Positions 1 through 8,765 of a stretch of DNA of 37,862 bases are shown here, in pieces. The DNA lies in the NCBI GenBank assembly GCA_937899105.1, contig CALBPF010000286.1:1-37862 (forward strand), written 5' to 3'. The DNA comes from an uncultured Flammeovirgaceae bacterium. GTDB taxonomy: Bacteria; Bacteroidota; Bacteroidia; Cytophagales; Cyclobacteriaceae. Position 1 is the first letter of the stretch, and each line of letters starts with the position of its first letter. Below the pieces are notes generated by a model. It did not search any database. It saw only the letters and a program-made list of their open reading frames with translations, and was not told where the DNA came from. Made by a program: the position numbers and the translations under genes.

Positions 1-882
1 ATCACCTCTACTACATTGCTGGAAGCAAAAGGTAATGCCGCCACACCTCATAAAACGCAGCTCGATAAAAACCAGCCCCTTAAGTGGGTAAATTGGGACA
101 ACATGGGTGCAGCCGGAGGTATTATTTCGTCTTCCGATGACATGGCTAAATGGATGATTATGCATTTGAATAACGGCATCGTCAATAGTGATACATTACT
201 CGCTCCGGTTCAGCAAAATACATTATGGACCATTCATAACAACTACACTCTAAGTACGGCTTCCAAAGAACGTATCTCTGGTCGACATTTTGCTGGCTAC
301 GGCCTGGGCTATAGCTTACAGGACTATTTTGGCCGCATGATCGTGAGTCATGGAGGAGGCTATGACGGTATGTATTCCAGGTTAGCCATGATCCCGGATG
401 AAAAGTTGGGCGTAATGGTTTTAACCAATAGCATGTCCGGCATTTCCACACCCCTCACCTATGCCATTTTCAATTTGTTCATCAAGGAAGATCAACGGGA
501 CTGGGTGGCAGACTTCTACCGTCCTCAAAAAGAAGACGAACGAATCATTAAACTGAAAGTAAACAGAGAAACTGGAACCAAACCCAGTGTAGATCAATCC
601 ACCTATGCAGGTGCATACTTTGCGGATATGTATGGTGATATACTCATAAAAAAAGAAGGAGGAGATTTAAAACTTCATTTTTCCCATTCTCCGGATCTAT
701 CCGCTTCACTAAGTCATTGGCACTATGATACCTGGAAAATTGAATGGGATCAGGCCCACGCATGGTTCGACTTTGGCCTGATAACCTTTGAGCTAAATGA
801 AAACCGGGAGGTTACCGGTTTCAAAATGAACGTGCCAAATGGAGATATCTTTTTTGATGAGTATGACATTGTTAAGAAGTGA
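1..882 (+). CDS. Serine hydrolase, beta-lactamase (class C) fold, C-terminal part
   Basis: The frame is open to the window edge, so the gene's 5' part, including the SxxK nucleophile region, lies outside. The visible part carries the late class C / penicillin-binding motif HGGGYDGMYSRL, equivalent to the KTG box region, followed by IPDEKLGVMVLTNS. A beta-strand-rich tail (about the last 100 residues, with a YAGAYFADMYGD segment) resembles the DUF3471 domain often attached to these hydrolases. Family members are periplasmic or secreted esterases, D-amino peptidases or beta-lactamase-like enzymes; the substrate cannot be told from this fragment. The gene ends in TGA, and the toxin-antitoxin pair follows 49 bases later. 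The family call is firm; the exact activity is unknown. Confidence 0.88.
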   Translation: MTSTTLLEAKGNAATPHKTQLDKNQPLKWVNWDNMGAAGGIISSSDDMAKWMIMHLNNGIVNSDTLLAPVQQNTLWTIHNNYTLSTASKERISGRHFAGYGLGYSLQDYFGRMIVSHGGGYDGMYSRLAMIPDEKLGVMVLTNSMSGISTPLTYAIFNLFIKEDQRDWVADFYRPQKEDERIIKLKVNRETGTKPSVDQSTYAGAYFADMYGDILIKKEGGDLKLHFSHSPDLSASLSHWHYDTWKIEWDQAHAWFDFGLITFELNENREVTGFKMNVPNGDIFFDEYDIVKK

Positions 883-931
883 TGGAAGCTACAGAACTAA
901 ATCAATTAGATAAATTGTTACTTTTATACTC

Positions 932-1156
932 ATGAACGATCTTTTTGTCAAATACAATTCATTATCGCCGGATGTTCAAAAAGAAGTGGATGACTTCCTT
1001 GATTTCATGTTGTCAAAGTATAAAGGCACGGGAACTTTTGACATGAAGCGTTGGAAAGCTAAAATCAAGAATATCTCTACTTGGTCAGAAGAAGATGTGA
1101 AGACCTTTGAAGAAAATAGGCAGCAATTCAATCAGTGGAAATCAGAGAAATGGTAG
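932..1156 (+). CDS. Putative antitoxin, DUF2281-like
   Basis: A 74-residue, highly charged, mostly helical protein. Its start (VKYNSLSPDVQKEVDDFLDF) matches the pattern of DUF2281 proteins, small partners of PIN-domain toxins. The middle holds the helix-breaking stretch GTGTFDMKRWK, and the tail is acidic and aromatic, as expected for a toxin-wrapping arm. Its last codons overlap the start of the downstream PIN gene (ATGGTAG overlap if the toxin starts at 1150), an arrangement typical of translationally coupled antitoxin-toxin pairs. A TACTTTTA sequence just before the ATG is an imperfect -7 box. The role is inferred from family resemblance and the neighbour. Confidence 0.75.
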   Translation: MNDLFVKYNSLSPDVQKEVDDFLDFMLSKYKGTGTFDMKRWKAKIKNISTWSEEDVKTFEENRQQFNQWKSEKW

Positions 1157-1527
1157 TAGATACAGGAGTTTTTATTAACTACCTAAGGACCAAAGATAAA
1201 TCAACAACCATTCTTCAAAAGCTATCGGACGAAGCAGAGCTTTATATCAGCTCAATCACATTATACGAACTTTACATGGGTGCGACCAGTCCCCAAAAAT
1301 GGTTAGATGTGAAGATATTAACCGATGACATTCCTGAATTAGTATCCTCCAAAAACATTGCAGAAAAAGCAGCGATAATATACCAGGAATTGAAGAAGGA
1401 AAACAAAATAATTGAGTTCAAAGATATTTTCATTGCTGCCACAGCTTTAATACATGATCTCCCCGTTTTAACAACTAACATAAAACACTTTACCAGGGTC
1501 AATGGGCTAAAGCTATTTGAGAAATAG
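1150..1527 (+). CDS. PIN-domain ribonuclease toxin, VapC type
   Basis: A PIN domain of about 125 residues. The metal-binding acidic residues are visible: Asp in MVVDTGVFINYL at the N terminus, Glu in LYELYMGA, and the C-terminal pair region FKDIFIAATALIHDLPVLTTN. VapC-type toxins cleave RNA (often initiator tRNA or rRNA) with Mg2+ and are neutralised by the upstream-encoded antitoxin. A longer start at 1135 is possible. ATG 1150 is preferred because it puts the first metal Asp at the usual place (residue 4) and gives a short overlap with the antitoxin stop. The RNA target is unknown. Confidence 0.87.
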   Translation: MVVDTGVFINYLRTKDKSTTILQKLSDEAELYISSITLYELYMGATSPQKWLDVKILTDDIPELVSSKNIAEKAAIIYQELKKENKIIEFKDIFIAATALIHDLPVLTTNIKHFTRVNGLKLFEK

Positions 1528-1589
1528 TCTCTAACTACTTATTGGCTTGCAGGTATTTTTTAATATTTCTCAGATAATATACAGGTGAG

Positions 1590-2159
1590 TTAAGCGGCAT
1601 TTTGTTGCTTGCTTTCCACCGTCATAATGATATTCTTGATTTGTTGCATATGCCTTCTGTTGTGTGCATGAATAAAATCCAGAGCGTCACCGAAATAAAA
1701 CTTGAGAATAGGGCCTAATGCGGTAGTTACTTTAAATGAACGTAGATCTTTGTTCTCAGCTTGAGTCAATACAGCCTTAAATCGGTCCAGGTTAGACCTG
1801 AACTTATCAATGGCCTCTGTTCCTACTCCCTTCTTTGGATAGAAAACTTTCAAAGTCTTCATTTTGCTTTTGATCGCTCCCTCCTCGGTGGGGGCCAGTT
1901 TTTTGGTGAACACACCCGCAAATATTGTTTTTTTGTAATCACCCTTTTCGGGCTTGAGTAGTTCTAACTTCTGGTCAACTTGATCCAGGTATAGCTCCGT
2001 TGCCTTGTTCATATGATCAAAGCACTCCGTGGCAGACCACGCCTTTTCTGTGGGTCTTGCTAAAAGCAGTTCTTCGGGTAATGCGGTCATTTCATTGGTG
2101 AAGTCTAACAATTCCTGGTTATGCCTTGCCAGCTTCTGAAGTAATTCTGAGTTTTTCAT
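1590..2159 (-). CDS. DinB superfamily protein
   Basis: A 189-residue, four-helix-bundle type protein. Signature segments are KAWSATECFDHMNKATELYL (first metal-ligand His in the FDHM context) and HAHNRRHMQQIKNII near the C terminus (the HxxxH-type pair), as in the DinB/YfiT-like families of putative metal-dependent enzymes. Members include thiol-dependent transferases and many proteins of unknown function. It is transcribed in the same direction as the Crp/Fnr gene upstream but has its own TAGTTTTG box (2177-2184), so it is probably a separate unit. An AAGGA sequence lies a few bases before the ATG. The actual reaction is unknown. Confidence 0.82.
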   Translation of the reverse strand: MKNSELLQKLARHNQELLDFTNEMTALPEELLLARPTEKAWSATECFDHMNKATELYLDQVDQKLELLKPEKGDYKKTIFAGVFTKKLAPTEEGAIKSKMKTLKVFYPKKGVGTEAIDKFRSNLDRFKAVLTQAENKDLRSFKVTTALGPILKFYFGDALDFIHAHNRRHMQQIKNIIMTVESKQQNAA

Positions 2160-2176
2160 GTCCTTGTTGTTTACTT

Positions 2177-2184
2177 CAAAACTA
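2177..2184 (-). promoter_or_regulatory. Bacteroidota-type -7 box (TAGTTTTG) of the DinB-family gene
   Basis: On the minus strand TAGTTTTG matches the TAnnTTTG consensus for the main sigma factor of Bacteroidota. It lies 17 nt before the ATG at 2159, leaving a short leader. No convincing -33 TTG partner was seen. Confidence 0.55.
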
Positions 2185-2228
2185 GGACAGTCACCTATTC
2201 AGGTGGGTTGATATAGATCAAGAAAAGA

Positions 2229-2807
2229 CTAACGAACTTTTTTTCTGAGCCGGCTTAAGGTTTCAGGTGTCATTCCGAGGTAAGAAGCAATGTGCCGTTG
2301 AGAAACCAATTGAAAAAGATGGGGACTTTGATCCATCAGTCGTTCAAATCGTTCTTCCGCGGTGTAAGAGCGAGACTCTACTTGCCTTCTTGACATGCCA
2401 ATGAGCATTTTAGCATTGAATAACCTGCCCCAGCGCTCAATAGACTTGTATTTATCAAACATGTCCATCAGATCTTCATAGCGAATTCGCGCCAACTTCA
2501 CGTCCGTGGTTGTTTCCATGCACCAATCCGATGCATTGCGTGTCAGGAATGAATCATAAGCACCGGAGTAATCACCCTTGTACGAAAAACCGATGCTGAT
2601 ATCCTCACCGTCCTTAAACGCATATCCACGTACCACTCCTTCATGCACATAGTAAAAGTAATTTTCCACTCGCCCAATCTTAGTGAGTTGCTTGCCCTTT
2701 TCAATTAACAATGGTCTCCAATAGGATTTAAAGTCAAGCCATTCACTTTCCTTAAGCTTTGAAAGTGTTTCAATTTGATCCCTTAAACCTTCAAATATGC
2801 TTTCCAT
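2229..2807 (-). CDS. Crp/Fnr-family transcriptional regulator
   Basis: A 192-residue protein from the chosen start. It has an N-terminal cyclic-nucleotide-binding-like barrel (IGRVENYFYYVHEGVVRGYAF... region) and a C-terminal winged helix, where LVSQRHIASYLGMTPETLSRLRKK is the recognition helix region. This short-tailed layout is common among Bacteroidota Crp-like proteins. There are no Fnr-type cysteine clusters and no clear cAMP-binding Arg-Ser motif, so the ligand is unknown. ATG 2807 (MESIFEGLRDQ) is chosen over the upstream ATG at 2870, because the extra 21 residues look like untranslated leader and run into the divergent gene. TAGTTTTC ends two bases before this ATG. It is divergent from the small membrane protein at 2865, a possible target. 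Confidence 0.9.
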   Translation of the reverse strand: MESIFEGLRDQIETLSKLKESEWLDFKSYWRPLLIEKGKQLTKIGRVENYFYYVHEGVVRGYAFKDGEDISIGFSYKGDYSGAYDSFLTRNASDWCMETTTDVKLARIRYEDLMDMFDKYKSIERWGRLFNAKMLIGMSRRQVESRSYTAEERFERLMDQSPHLFQLVSQRHIASYLGMTPETLSRLRKKVR

Positions 2808-2864
2808 AAGAAAACTAGAACGATTACTTGAATATAAGGCTGAAAAAATGATTATAATAGTCCT

Positions 2865-3065
2865 ATGCAACTTCTATCCGACTTGTCTGCTGCTGTAGCG
2901 CTCTTGAGCCTAATATTCCTGGCTGTTGGCTTATATAAGCCATGGATCATGTTATGGTGGGAGGACACTCAGAATAGAAGAAAAATAGTAAAGGTCTATG
3001 GCTTTGCCTCGGTATTCTTTTACGTGCTACACCTGATCTTTAGTCGAATAGAAATGCTGCTTTAA
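2865..3065 (+). CDS. Small two-helix membrane protein, conserved type
   Basis: A 66-residue protein with two hydrophobic segments (about residues 8-24 and 47-64) separated by a charged loop with the pattern GLYKPWIMLWWEDTQNRRK. I recall similar GLYKPW...NR small proteins in Cytophagales genomes, but no function is known. It diverges from the Crp/Fnr gene with about 57 bases between starts, so regulation by that protein is plausible. Its stop overlaps by 3 bases the stop of the convergent methyltransferase gene. A TATAATAG sequence lies just before the ATG. Confidence 0.65.
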   Translation: MQLLSDLSAAVALLSLIFLAVGLYKPWIMLWWEDTQNRRKIVKVYGFASVFFYVLHLIFSRIEMLL

Positions 3066-4246
3066 GCTTTCGTGCATAGTCCTATCCGCTGTACCTGATC
3101 AACATCAGTAAATCCGAAAAGATATAATTCACCTCCATCTTTAAGGCCGGTTTTTTTCCTTATGGCAGCCACATCATCTTTAAAATTTCGTACAGTGATG
3201 TTGGCCTTACCTTTAGGGATGGCACGCTTAATTTCCTTTTTGGAGTAGGGCAATAGTTGTTCAATCTTAAAGGTTCGCCCGGGAAATTCAGTCAATAATT
3301 TCTCGCTGGTGTACAAGTGCGTGTGTTTATGCAGCTTAGGAATGGAGAACTTTTCAGAGACATAAGCGAACGCCCCTGCCTTCATAATTGCCGCATTAGG
3401 CTCATACAAGTACTTCATTGGTACAGAGAAACTAGCATGAGCAGTGTTTACCCCAGTTATAGTAGATTGTAACCGCTCCATTTTGCTTTTTTTAAAATTG
3501 ACCATAAAGAGTCTTGGATCGTCTGGCTGCGTTTCAGAAATGAGGTATAGCACTTCTTTACAATCGTTTTCCACAGCTACTATATGAACTTCATTAATAG
3601 GGCCTAGTGATTTAATGGCCAGGTCTATGTCCATCATAGGAGAAGTTTTTATCAAAACCTGGTTAGCCTTCGCTCTAAGTTGAGGAAGCAGTTGAACGAT
3701 ATCAGGTGTACAATCTTCTAAAAGAAACACACGATTTTTATTATCATCCCTTCGGGCAGGGTCTATATAAATGCAGTCTACCGTTTCCGAAATTGAAGCG
3801 AGATACCGCTCGGCTGTAGCGCTGTGAACTTCGACATTCTTTCTTTTTAAGGCAGAAAGGTTGGACCTGGCCAGTAAAGCCAGGCCCCCATCCTGCTCCA
3901 CGTAATTTCCTTTTTCGAACAACTTTGATAACTCCCAGGTATCGACGCCAGTACCTCCAGTAAGATCGGTAAAGACGCCACCACCGACTAAAGAGGCTTT
4001 ATACTCAGCCGTAGATTGCGAAGAGCATTGCTCCATAGATAGCTTTGGAGGATATATGATACCCTCTGTCATGTACCATTCCGGCAGTTTTATTTTCGCT
4101 TTTTGTCTTCCTGCTATCTGTTCTGCGATCAAGCGAATGGGCGCGCCGTCCACCTGGTCGTATTTCAGAGAAAGCTGAAAAGGATCTTCACTTTCATGCT
4201 CGAGAATGAAAGACTGTATTTTCTTCGAAAGAAGTTTATCTATCAA
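3062..4246 (-). CDS. Class I SAM methyltransferase with THUMP-like domain
   Basis: A 394-residue protein. The central Rossmann methyltransferase fold shows motif I FTDLTGGTGVDT and a catalytic-loop-like YIDPARRDDNKNR. The C-terminal part (about 300-390, PGRTFKIEQLLPYSKKEIKR and KANITVRNF) fits the THUMP-like domain family, which suggests an RNA substrate. The specific modification is unknown. Its ATG overlaps the asd stop codon by four bases, so it is translationally coupled to asd. It is convergent with the small membrane gene at 2865. Confidence 0.85.
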   Translation of the reverse strand: MIDKLLSKKIQSFILEHESEDPFQLSLKYDQVDGAPIRLIAEQIAGRQKAKIKLPEWYMTEGIIYPPKLSMEQCSSQSTAEYKASLVGGGVFTDLTGGTGVDTWELSKLFEKGNYVEQDGGLALLARSNLSALKRKNVEVHSATAERYLASISETVDCIYIDPARRDDNKNRVFLLEDCTPDIVQLLPQLRAKANQVLIKTSPMMDIDLAIKSLGPINEVHIVAVENDCKEVLYLISETQPDDPRLFMVNFKKSKMERLQSTITGVNTAHASFSVPMKYLYEPNAAIMKAGAFAYVSEKFSIPKLHKHTHLYTSEKLLTEFPGRTFKIEQLLPYSKKEIKRAIPKGKANITVRNFKDDVAAIRKKTGLKDGGELYLFGFTDVDQVQRIGLCTKA

Positions 4247-5235
4247 TACACCAGATTACTGGCGGCTAAATACTCTGCAATTTGAACGGCATTTGTGGCC
4301 GCCCCTTTTCGAAGATTATCTGCCACTACCCACATATTCAGTGTATTGGGGCTGGAGTCGTCTCTACGTAATCTACCAACAAACACATCATCTTTTTGAT
4401 GTGCATTAACCGGCATAGGGTAAACATTATTGGCAACATCGTCTTCTATGACTACTCCATCGGTATTTTCCAGGAGTGTTCGGACTTCATCAAGATCATA
4501 ATCTTGATGAAACTCTACATTGATCGACTCACTATGGCCTCCCATAACAGGGAGCCTTACTGCGGTAGCCGTAATTTGAATGCTATCATCACCGAGGATC
4601 TTACGGGTTTCATTTACCATCTTCATTTCTTCCTTGGTATACCCGTTATCCATGAATACATCTATATGTGGTAGCACATTCATATCGATTTTATGCGGAT
4701 ATACAGGATCAGTCGGAGTCCCGTTTCGTTCTCCCATCAACTGATCAACAGCGGCTTTTCCAGTTCCTGTTACTGACTGATAGGTAGAAACGACCAACCG
4801 TTTGATCTTGTAATTTTTATGAAGTGGGGCTAATGCCATTACCATTTGAATGGTAGAGCAATTTGGGTTAGCAATGATCCGGTCATCAATGCGTAAGCTT
4901 TCACCATTGATTTCCGGTACAATTAGCTTATGTTCAGGGCTCATCCTCCACGCCGAAGAATTATCTACCACCACACAACCTACGTCAGCAAATTTTGGCG
5001 CCCATTCTAGTGAGGTTGAGCCACCGGCAGAAAAAATGGCAATATCAGGTTTCAATGCTACTGCTTCTTCCATACCAATGATGGTATAAGACGTGCCCTT
5101 AAATTCCACACTTTTACCTACTGATCTTGCAGATGCCACAGGTAATAACTCATCAAATTCTACATTCCGTTCTGCTAACACTTGCAACACCTCTTGACCT
5201 ACAAGCCCGGTTGCCCCAACAATTGCTAACTTCAT
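4243..5235 (-). CDS. asd: Aspartate-semialdehyde dehydrogenase
   Basis: It reduces aspartyl-4-phosphate to aspartate semialdehyde with NADPH, the branch step to lysine/diaminopimelate, threonine and methionine; cytosolic. At 330 residues it has family length. Visible motifs: N-terminal NADP-binding GATGLVGQEVL; NPNCSTIQ with the nucleophile Cys126; substrate-binding Arg227 and general-base His234 in RLPVMGGHSESINVEF. It starts a two-gene unit with the THUMP-like methyltransferase. It is divergent from the secreted lamin-tail protein, with only 67 bases between starts, which must hold both promoters. Confidence 0.97.
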   Translation of the reverse strand: MKLAIVGATGLVGQEVLQVLAERNVEFDELLPVASARSVGKSVEFKGTSYTIIGMEEAVALKPDIAIFSAGGSTSLEWAPKFADVGCVVVDNSSAWRMSPEHKLIVPEINGESLRIDDRIIANPNCSTIQMVMALAPLHKNYKIKRLVVSTYQSVTGTGKAAVDQLMGERNGTPTDPVYPHKIDMNVLPHIDVFMDNGYTKEEMKMVNETRKILGDDSIQITATAVRLPVMGGHSESINVEFHQDYDLDEVRTLLENTDGVVIEDDVANNVYPMPVNAHQKDDVFVGRLRRDDSSPNTLNMWVVADNLRKGAATNAVQIAEYLAASNLVY

Positions 5236-5302
5236 TACTTTTCTTTTTTTAAATAGAGTATTTTAACGACTCAATGTCTAACTGTAAAATTAGTATAATT
5301 TA

Positions 5303-7915
5303 ATGATGGCCAGAGTTGGTTTTAGTTCATTTATTACACTCCTAAGTGTCTTTTGTCTTCCCGGGGCTATAAATGGCCAAGTAATCGATGATTTTTCCGA
5401 TGGTAATTTTGACCAACTACCAACATGGACAAGTTCGCAACTCTCAGGTAAAGCTGATTATACTATAGTTGAGGGTCGCTTACGAAGTGATGGCCCTAGT
5501 GCTACTAACAGTATTTGGGTATCAACTTCGGGATCGCCAACATTCATTAATGGTAACTTAACCTGGCAATTTGATGTTGAATACGACCAGGCGCCAAGTG
5601 GATCCAATAACATCCGCATCTATTTTGGCTCAGACAATGAGGATTTATCTGACACGCCCACTGGTTACTATATTCAATTGGGAGAATCCGGCTCGGATGA
5701 TGGTATTGATTTTTATAAGACTACATCGACTCATCCATTGATTTCAGACCCGGAGCCGTCGGTCTCTGAATCTGTTGATCTCACAATTCGTTTGACAAGA
5801 AGTGAGATGGGACAATGGACGCTGTATAAAGGGGAGCGAGGCAGCAATGACTTTCTTGTAGTGGGGATAATAACAGACGCGGAAATTGGAATAAGTGACC
5901 ATTTCGGCTTTCTTGTAAATCACACTTCATCAAGAAATGATAGTTTCTTTTTTGATAATGTTATGCTACCATTTCCTGATGATATTCCACCATCACTTTT
6001 AGATGTAACATCCTCGGATCAGCTAATTATAGTTCTGGAGTTTTCCGAAGAACTGGAACGCATTTCCGCAGAAAACCCAGTGAATTATTTTTTGGCTTCA
6101 ATTGGCAACCCAACGTCCGTCGGACTCAATTTGAATACAGTGATGTTGAGCTTCTCGGACTCTTTTGTCAATGCAACAAACTATGAACTTTCCATTACCA
6201 ATCTTGAGGACATCAATGGTAATGTATTGGCTAGTACCAAGACTAGTTTGTTTTATTTTCAACAACCTGAACTTGAACCAAGAGACATTATCATTTCTGA
6301 GATCTTAGCCGATCCTGATCCACCAAATGACCTACCTACAGGTGAGTTCGTAGAGATCTTTAACCGTAGTAATAAGGTTTTTAATCTTAATGGTTGGCGC
6401 TTGTCCGATTTATCGAGTAGCTCCGTACTGGGTGAAGTGTATATCTTTCCTAATGAGTATTGGATAATCTGTTCTGAGGAGAATATAGATGAGTATATAA
6501 CCTCTGGCAAAACCATGGGACTAAAGGATCTACCTACTCTAAATAATGGTGGAGATGTGATCGCTCTTACCAATGAGTTGAATCAAACCTCTGATTCTCT
6601 TCGATACGATCTTTCCTGGTATCGGAGCTCTGACAAACAAGATGGTGGTTGGTCGCTTGAAATTATAGACCTTACTAACGATTGTGTTCAGCAAGCAAAT
6701 TGGGTGGCCTCTGAAGATTTTCGTGGAGGTACGCCCGGGGAACAGAATTCAGTATTTGCCGAAAAACCTGACTTAACAGAGCCCATGGTTTTGAGTGTAT
6801 TGGCGCTTAACCCGGATACAATTAGCGCTTTCTTCGATGAGATCCTTGATGAGAGCTCTATAGCTCAGGCAAGCTATTCAATAACCCCGGAAGTGCGCGT
6901 TGATTCGATCATTATAACCGAAGATTTGAAAGAGCTAAAGATAGTTCTTTCGGAGCCATTGCAGCCGGGGATCTCCTACAATGTTAGTCTTTCGGGAATT
7001 CGGGATTGTCCTGGCAACCAAGTTACTCCGCAAGAAATCTCTTTTGCACTTATTGAGGAGGCCGATATTGGAGATGTGATCTTAAATGAAATACTTTTTG
7101 ACCCTTATCCCAATGGTGCCGATTTTGTGGAAGTGTATAACACTTCTAAAAAATACATCAATCTTAGAGGATGGTTTTTGGGTAACAGAGAGGCTAACGG
7201 AGACAGTCTCTTTCTCACTAACTTAAAAAAAATTACATCCGAAAATCTGATATTACCGCCGCAGGACTATTTGGCTTTTACTATTCAGGATAACCTTAGA
7301 GACTTCTATTTCTCAATTGATGAAAAAAGGGTATTTCTTGTGGAATCAATGCCGTCAATGCCTAATGATGAAGGCTCTATAAGTCTTATTCATCCTGACT
7401 CAATCTTAATGGGAGCTTATGACTATCAAGATGATTTTCACTTCGACCTGCTGGCTGACAGGGAAGGTGTTTCCCTGGAGCGGATTTCACCGGTTAAACC
7501 TACAAACGAATCATCCAATTGGAGGTCATCGGCCTCAACGGCAGGTTTTGCCACACCTGGGCGCAGAAATTCGCAAAGTGTTAATAGAACGGCTTTATCA
7601 AGTTCTATTTCTATTGAGCCTCAGGTAATTATACCTGATGGGTCGGGCCAAAATGATTTTGCTACAATTAACTATCAGTTCGATCGACCAGGTAAAGTGG
7701 CGAATGTGAGAATTTATGATACAAAAGGAAGAGAGGTTATTACTCTTGCCGACAACGAGACATTGAGCTCCGAAGGTTTCTTCATTTGGGATGGATTAGA
7801 TGGTAAAGGAGCAAAGGTCCGCACGGGATATTACGTCGTGTATTTCGAGGTTTTTGATACCTCAGGGTCTGTAACAAGTTTTAAAGAAAAGGTGGTAGTG
7901 GGCTCCTTATTTTAA
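5303..7915 (+). CDS. Large secreted lamin-tail-domain protein with FlgD-like C terminus
   Basis: An 870-residue exported protein. The N terminus (FSSFITLLSVFCLPGAINGQ) is a signal peptide ending near residue 26. A jelly-roll-like region follows (about 27-220, FSDGNFDQLPTWTS to FFFDNVMLP), then Ig-like segments. There are two lamin-tail domains: one from about residue 326 (DIIISEILADPDPP ... GEFVEIFNRS) and one from about 589 (GDVILNEILFDPYPNG ... DFVEVYNTS). The last 80 residues (VRIYDTKGREV ... FIWDGLDGKGAKVRTGYY) form a FlgD/type-B-like beta domain of the kind used as a C-terminal sorting region for type IX secretion. The likely place is the cell surface; the role (adhesion, matrix or nuclease-associated) is unknown. 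Either of two adjacent ATGs at the start may be used. Confidence 0.88.
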   Translation: MMARVGFSSFITLLSVFCLPGAINGQVIDDFSDGNFDQLPTWTSSQLSGKADYTIVEGRLRSDGPSATNSIWVSTSGSPTFINGNLTWQFDVEYDQAPSGSNNIRIYFGSDNEDLSDTPTGYYIQLGESGSDDGIDFYKTTSTHPLISDPEPSVSESVDLTIRLTRSEMGQWTLYKGERGSNDFLVVGIITDAEIGISDHFGFLVNHTSSRNDSFFFDNVMLPFPDDIPPSLLDVTSSDQLIIVLEFSEELERISAENPVNYFLASIGNPTSVGLNLNTVMLSFSDSFVNATNYELSITNLEDINGNVLASTKTSLFYFQQPELEPRDIIISEILADPDPPNDLPTGEFVEIFNRSNKVFNLNGWRLSDLSSSSVLGEVYIFPNEYWIICSEENIDEYITSGKTMGLKDLPTLNNGGDVIALTNELNQTSDSLRYDLSWYRSSDKQDGGWSLEIIDLTNDCVQQANWVASEDFRGGTPGEQNSVFAEKPDLTEPMVLSVLALNPDTISAFFDEILDESSIAQASYSITPEVRVDSIIITEDLKELKIVLSEPLQPGISYNVSLSGIRDCPGNQVTPQEISFALIEEADIGDVILNEILFDPYPNGADFVEVYNTSKKYINLRGWFLGNREANGDSLFLTNLKKITSENLILPPQDYLAFTIQDNLRDFYFSIDEKRVFLVESMPSMPNDEGSISLIHPDSILMGAYDYQDDFHFDLLADREGVSLERISPVKPTNESSNWRSSASTAGFATPGRRNSQSVNRTALSSSISIEPQVIIPDGSGQNDFATINYQFDRPGKVANVRIYDTKGREVITLADNETLSSEGFFIWDGLDGKGAKVRTGYYVVYFEVFDTSGSVTSFKEKVVVGSLF

Positions 7916-8028
7916 GATCTACACCAGAAAAAAATTAATCTTTCGTTTATACAATCATTTAACGATAGTAAGAGAAACTAATCTCATCGAAATTTGTTTT
8001 ATTCTATTATAACCACTCGATAAAAACC

Positions 8029-8193
8029 ATGAATTGTTTAATAGATAGTTCGCTTACCTATTCGCTTAGAAAAGGTAAGCGGGCAGAGGTCATTAGGCGA
8101 TATATTAAAATGAAATATCGGATTAATATGGATTTAGCCACAGTCAAAGAGCGAATTAAAATTTTGAGTTCATCTAATCTGGAATTGGCTTAG
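8029..8193 (+). CDS. Small basic protein of unknown function, 54 residues
   Basis: A short open frame from ATG 8029 to TAG, inside the roughly 460-base gap between the lamin-tail gene and the DksA-like gene. The product starts MNCLIDSSLTYSLRKGKR and continues with a strongly basic, probably helical stretch (RRYIKMKYRINMDLATVKER). It has no signal peptide or membrane segment. Composition (Lys/Arg rich with regular hydrophobics) looks coding rather than random, and a nucleic-acid-binding role would be a guess. No clear ribosome binding site was seen. The remainder of the gap (8194-8373) shows nothing recognisable. Confidence 0.4.
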   Translation: MNCLIDSSLTYSLRKGKRAEVIRRYIKMKYRINMDLATVKERIKILSSSNLELA

Positions 8194-8373
8194 ATCCTAC
8201 CTTATGCAGCGGATTTCTAGTAAATAAGTTTCCCAAACTTTTGTAAAGGTCTTTCAGTTCTTTTGATAGGAAATACATACTATCTTTTAGTTATTAAAGT
8301 TTTTTGGCCACTTTTGCGCCAATTCATTCTAAGGTTTATTTAAATCTTTGTTTTATTTAATAACTGATTTCGC

Positions 8374-8763
8374 ATGAGCAACAACGAAAATAAAACCAGG
8401 TATTCGGACGAAGAGCTAAAAGAGTTTGAAAGTTTAATTAATGATAAACTTGAAAAGGCAAAGGAAGAACTTAAGATTCTTAAGGGTAGCTTGAATAAAA
8501 GTAATGATGAAGGAACTGATAGTACTGCGGGTAATACAAAGGTACTGGAGGATGGTGCTGACACAGCGGAAAAAGAAAACCTAAGCCAACTGGCTGCTCG
8601 TCAACAAAAATTTATTGTGAATCTGGAAAATGCTTTGGTAAGAATCAAAAATGGGACCTACGGTGTATGTTCTGTAACGGGTAACCTAATTTCTAAAGAG
8701 CGATTAAGGGCAGTTCCCCATACTACACAATCCATAGCTGCTAAACTGAGTCAGCAAAGCTAG
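8374..8763 (+). CDS. DksA/TraR-family protein with degenerate zinc finger
   Basis: A 129-residue protein with an acidic coiled-coil N-terminal half (EELKEFESLINDKLEKAKEE) and a C-terminal globular part. The latter holds the family signature RIKNGTYGVCSVTGNLIS and KERLRAVPHTTQS. DksA proteins insert the coiled coil into the RNA polymerase secondary channel and act with ppGpp. Only one of the four zinc-ligand cysteines is left (in YGVCSVTG), and the second CxxC is replaced by TQSIA, a state I recall from other Bacteroidota members. It is followed at once by scpB (2-base gap), suggesting one transcript with scpB and rluB. Confidence 0.85.
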   Translation: MSNNENKTRYSDEELKEFESLINDKLEKAKEELKILKGSLNKSNDEGTDSTAGNTKVLEDGADTAEKENLSQLAARQQKFIVNLENALVRIKNGTYGVCSVTGNLISKERLRAVPHTTQSIAAKLSQQS

Positions 8764-8765
8764 CT

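Noticed and set aside
2192..2205. CACCT/AGGTG hairpin between the Crp/Fnr and DinB-family genes
   Set aside because: Only 5 bp with no T-tract; too weak to call a terminator or operator.
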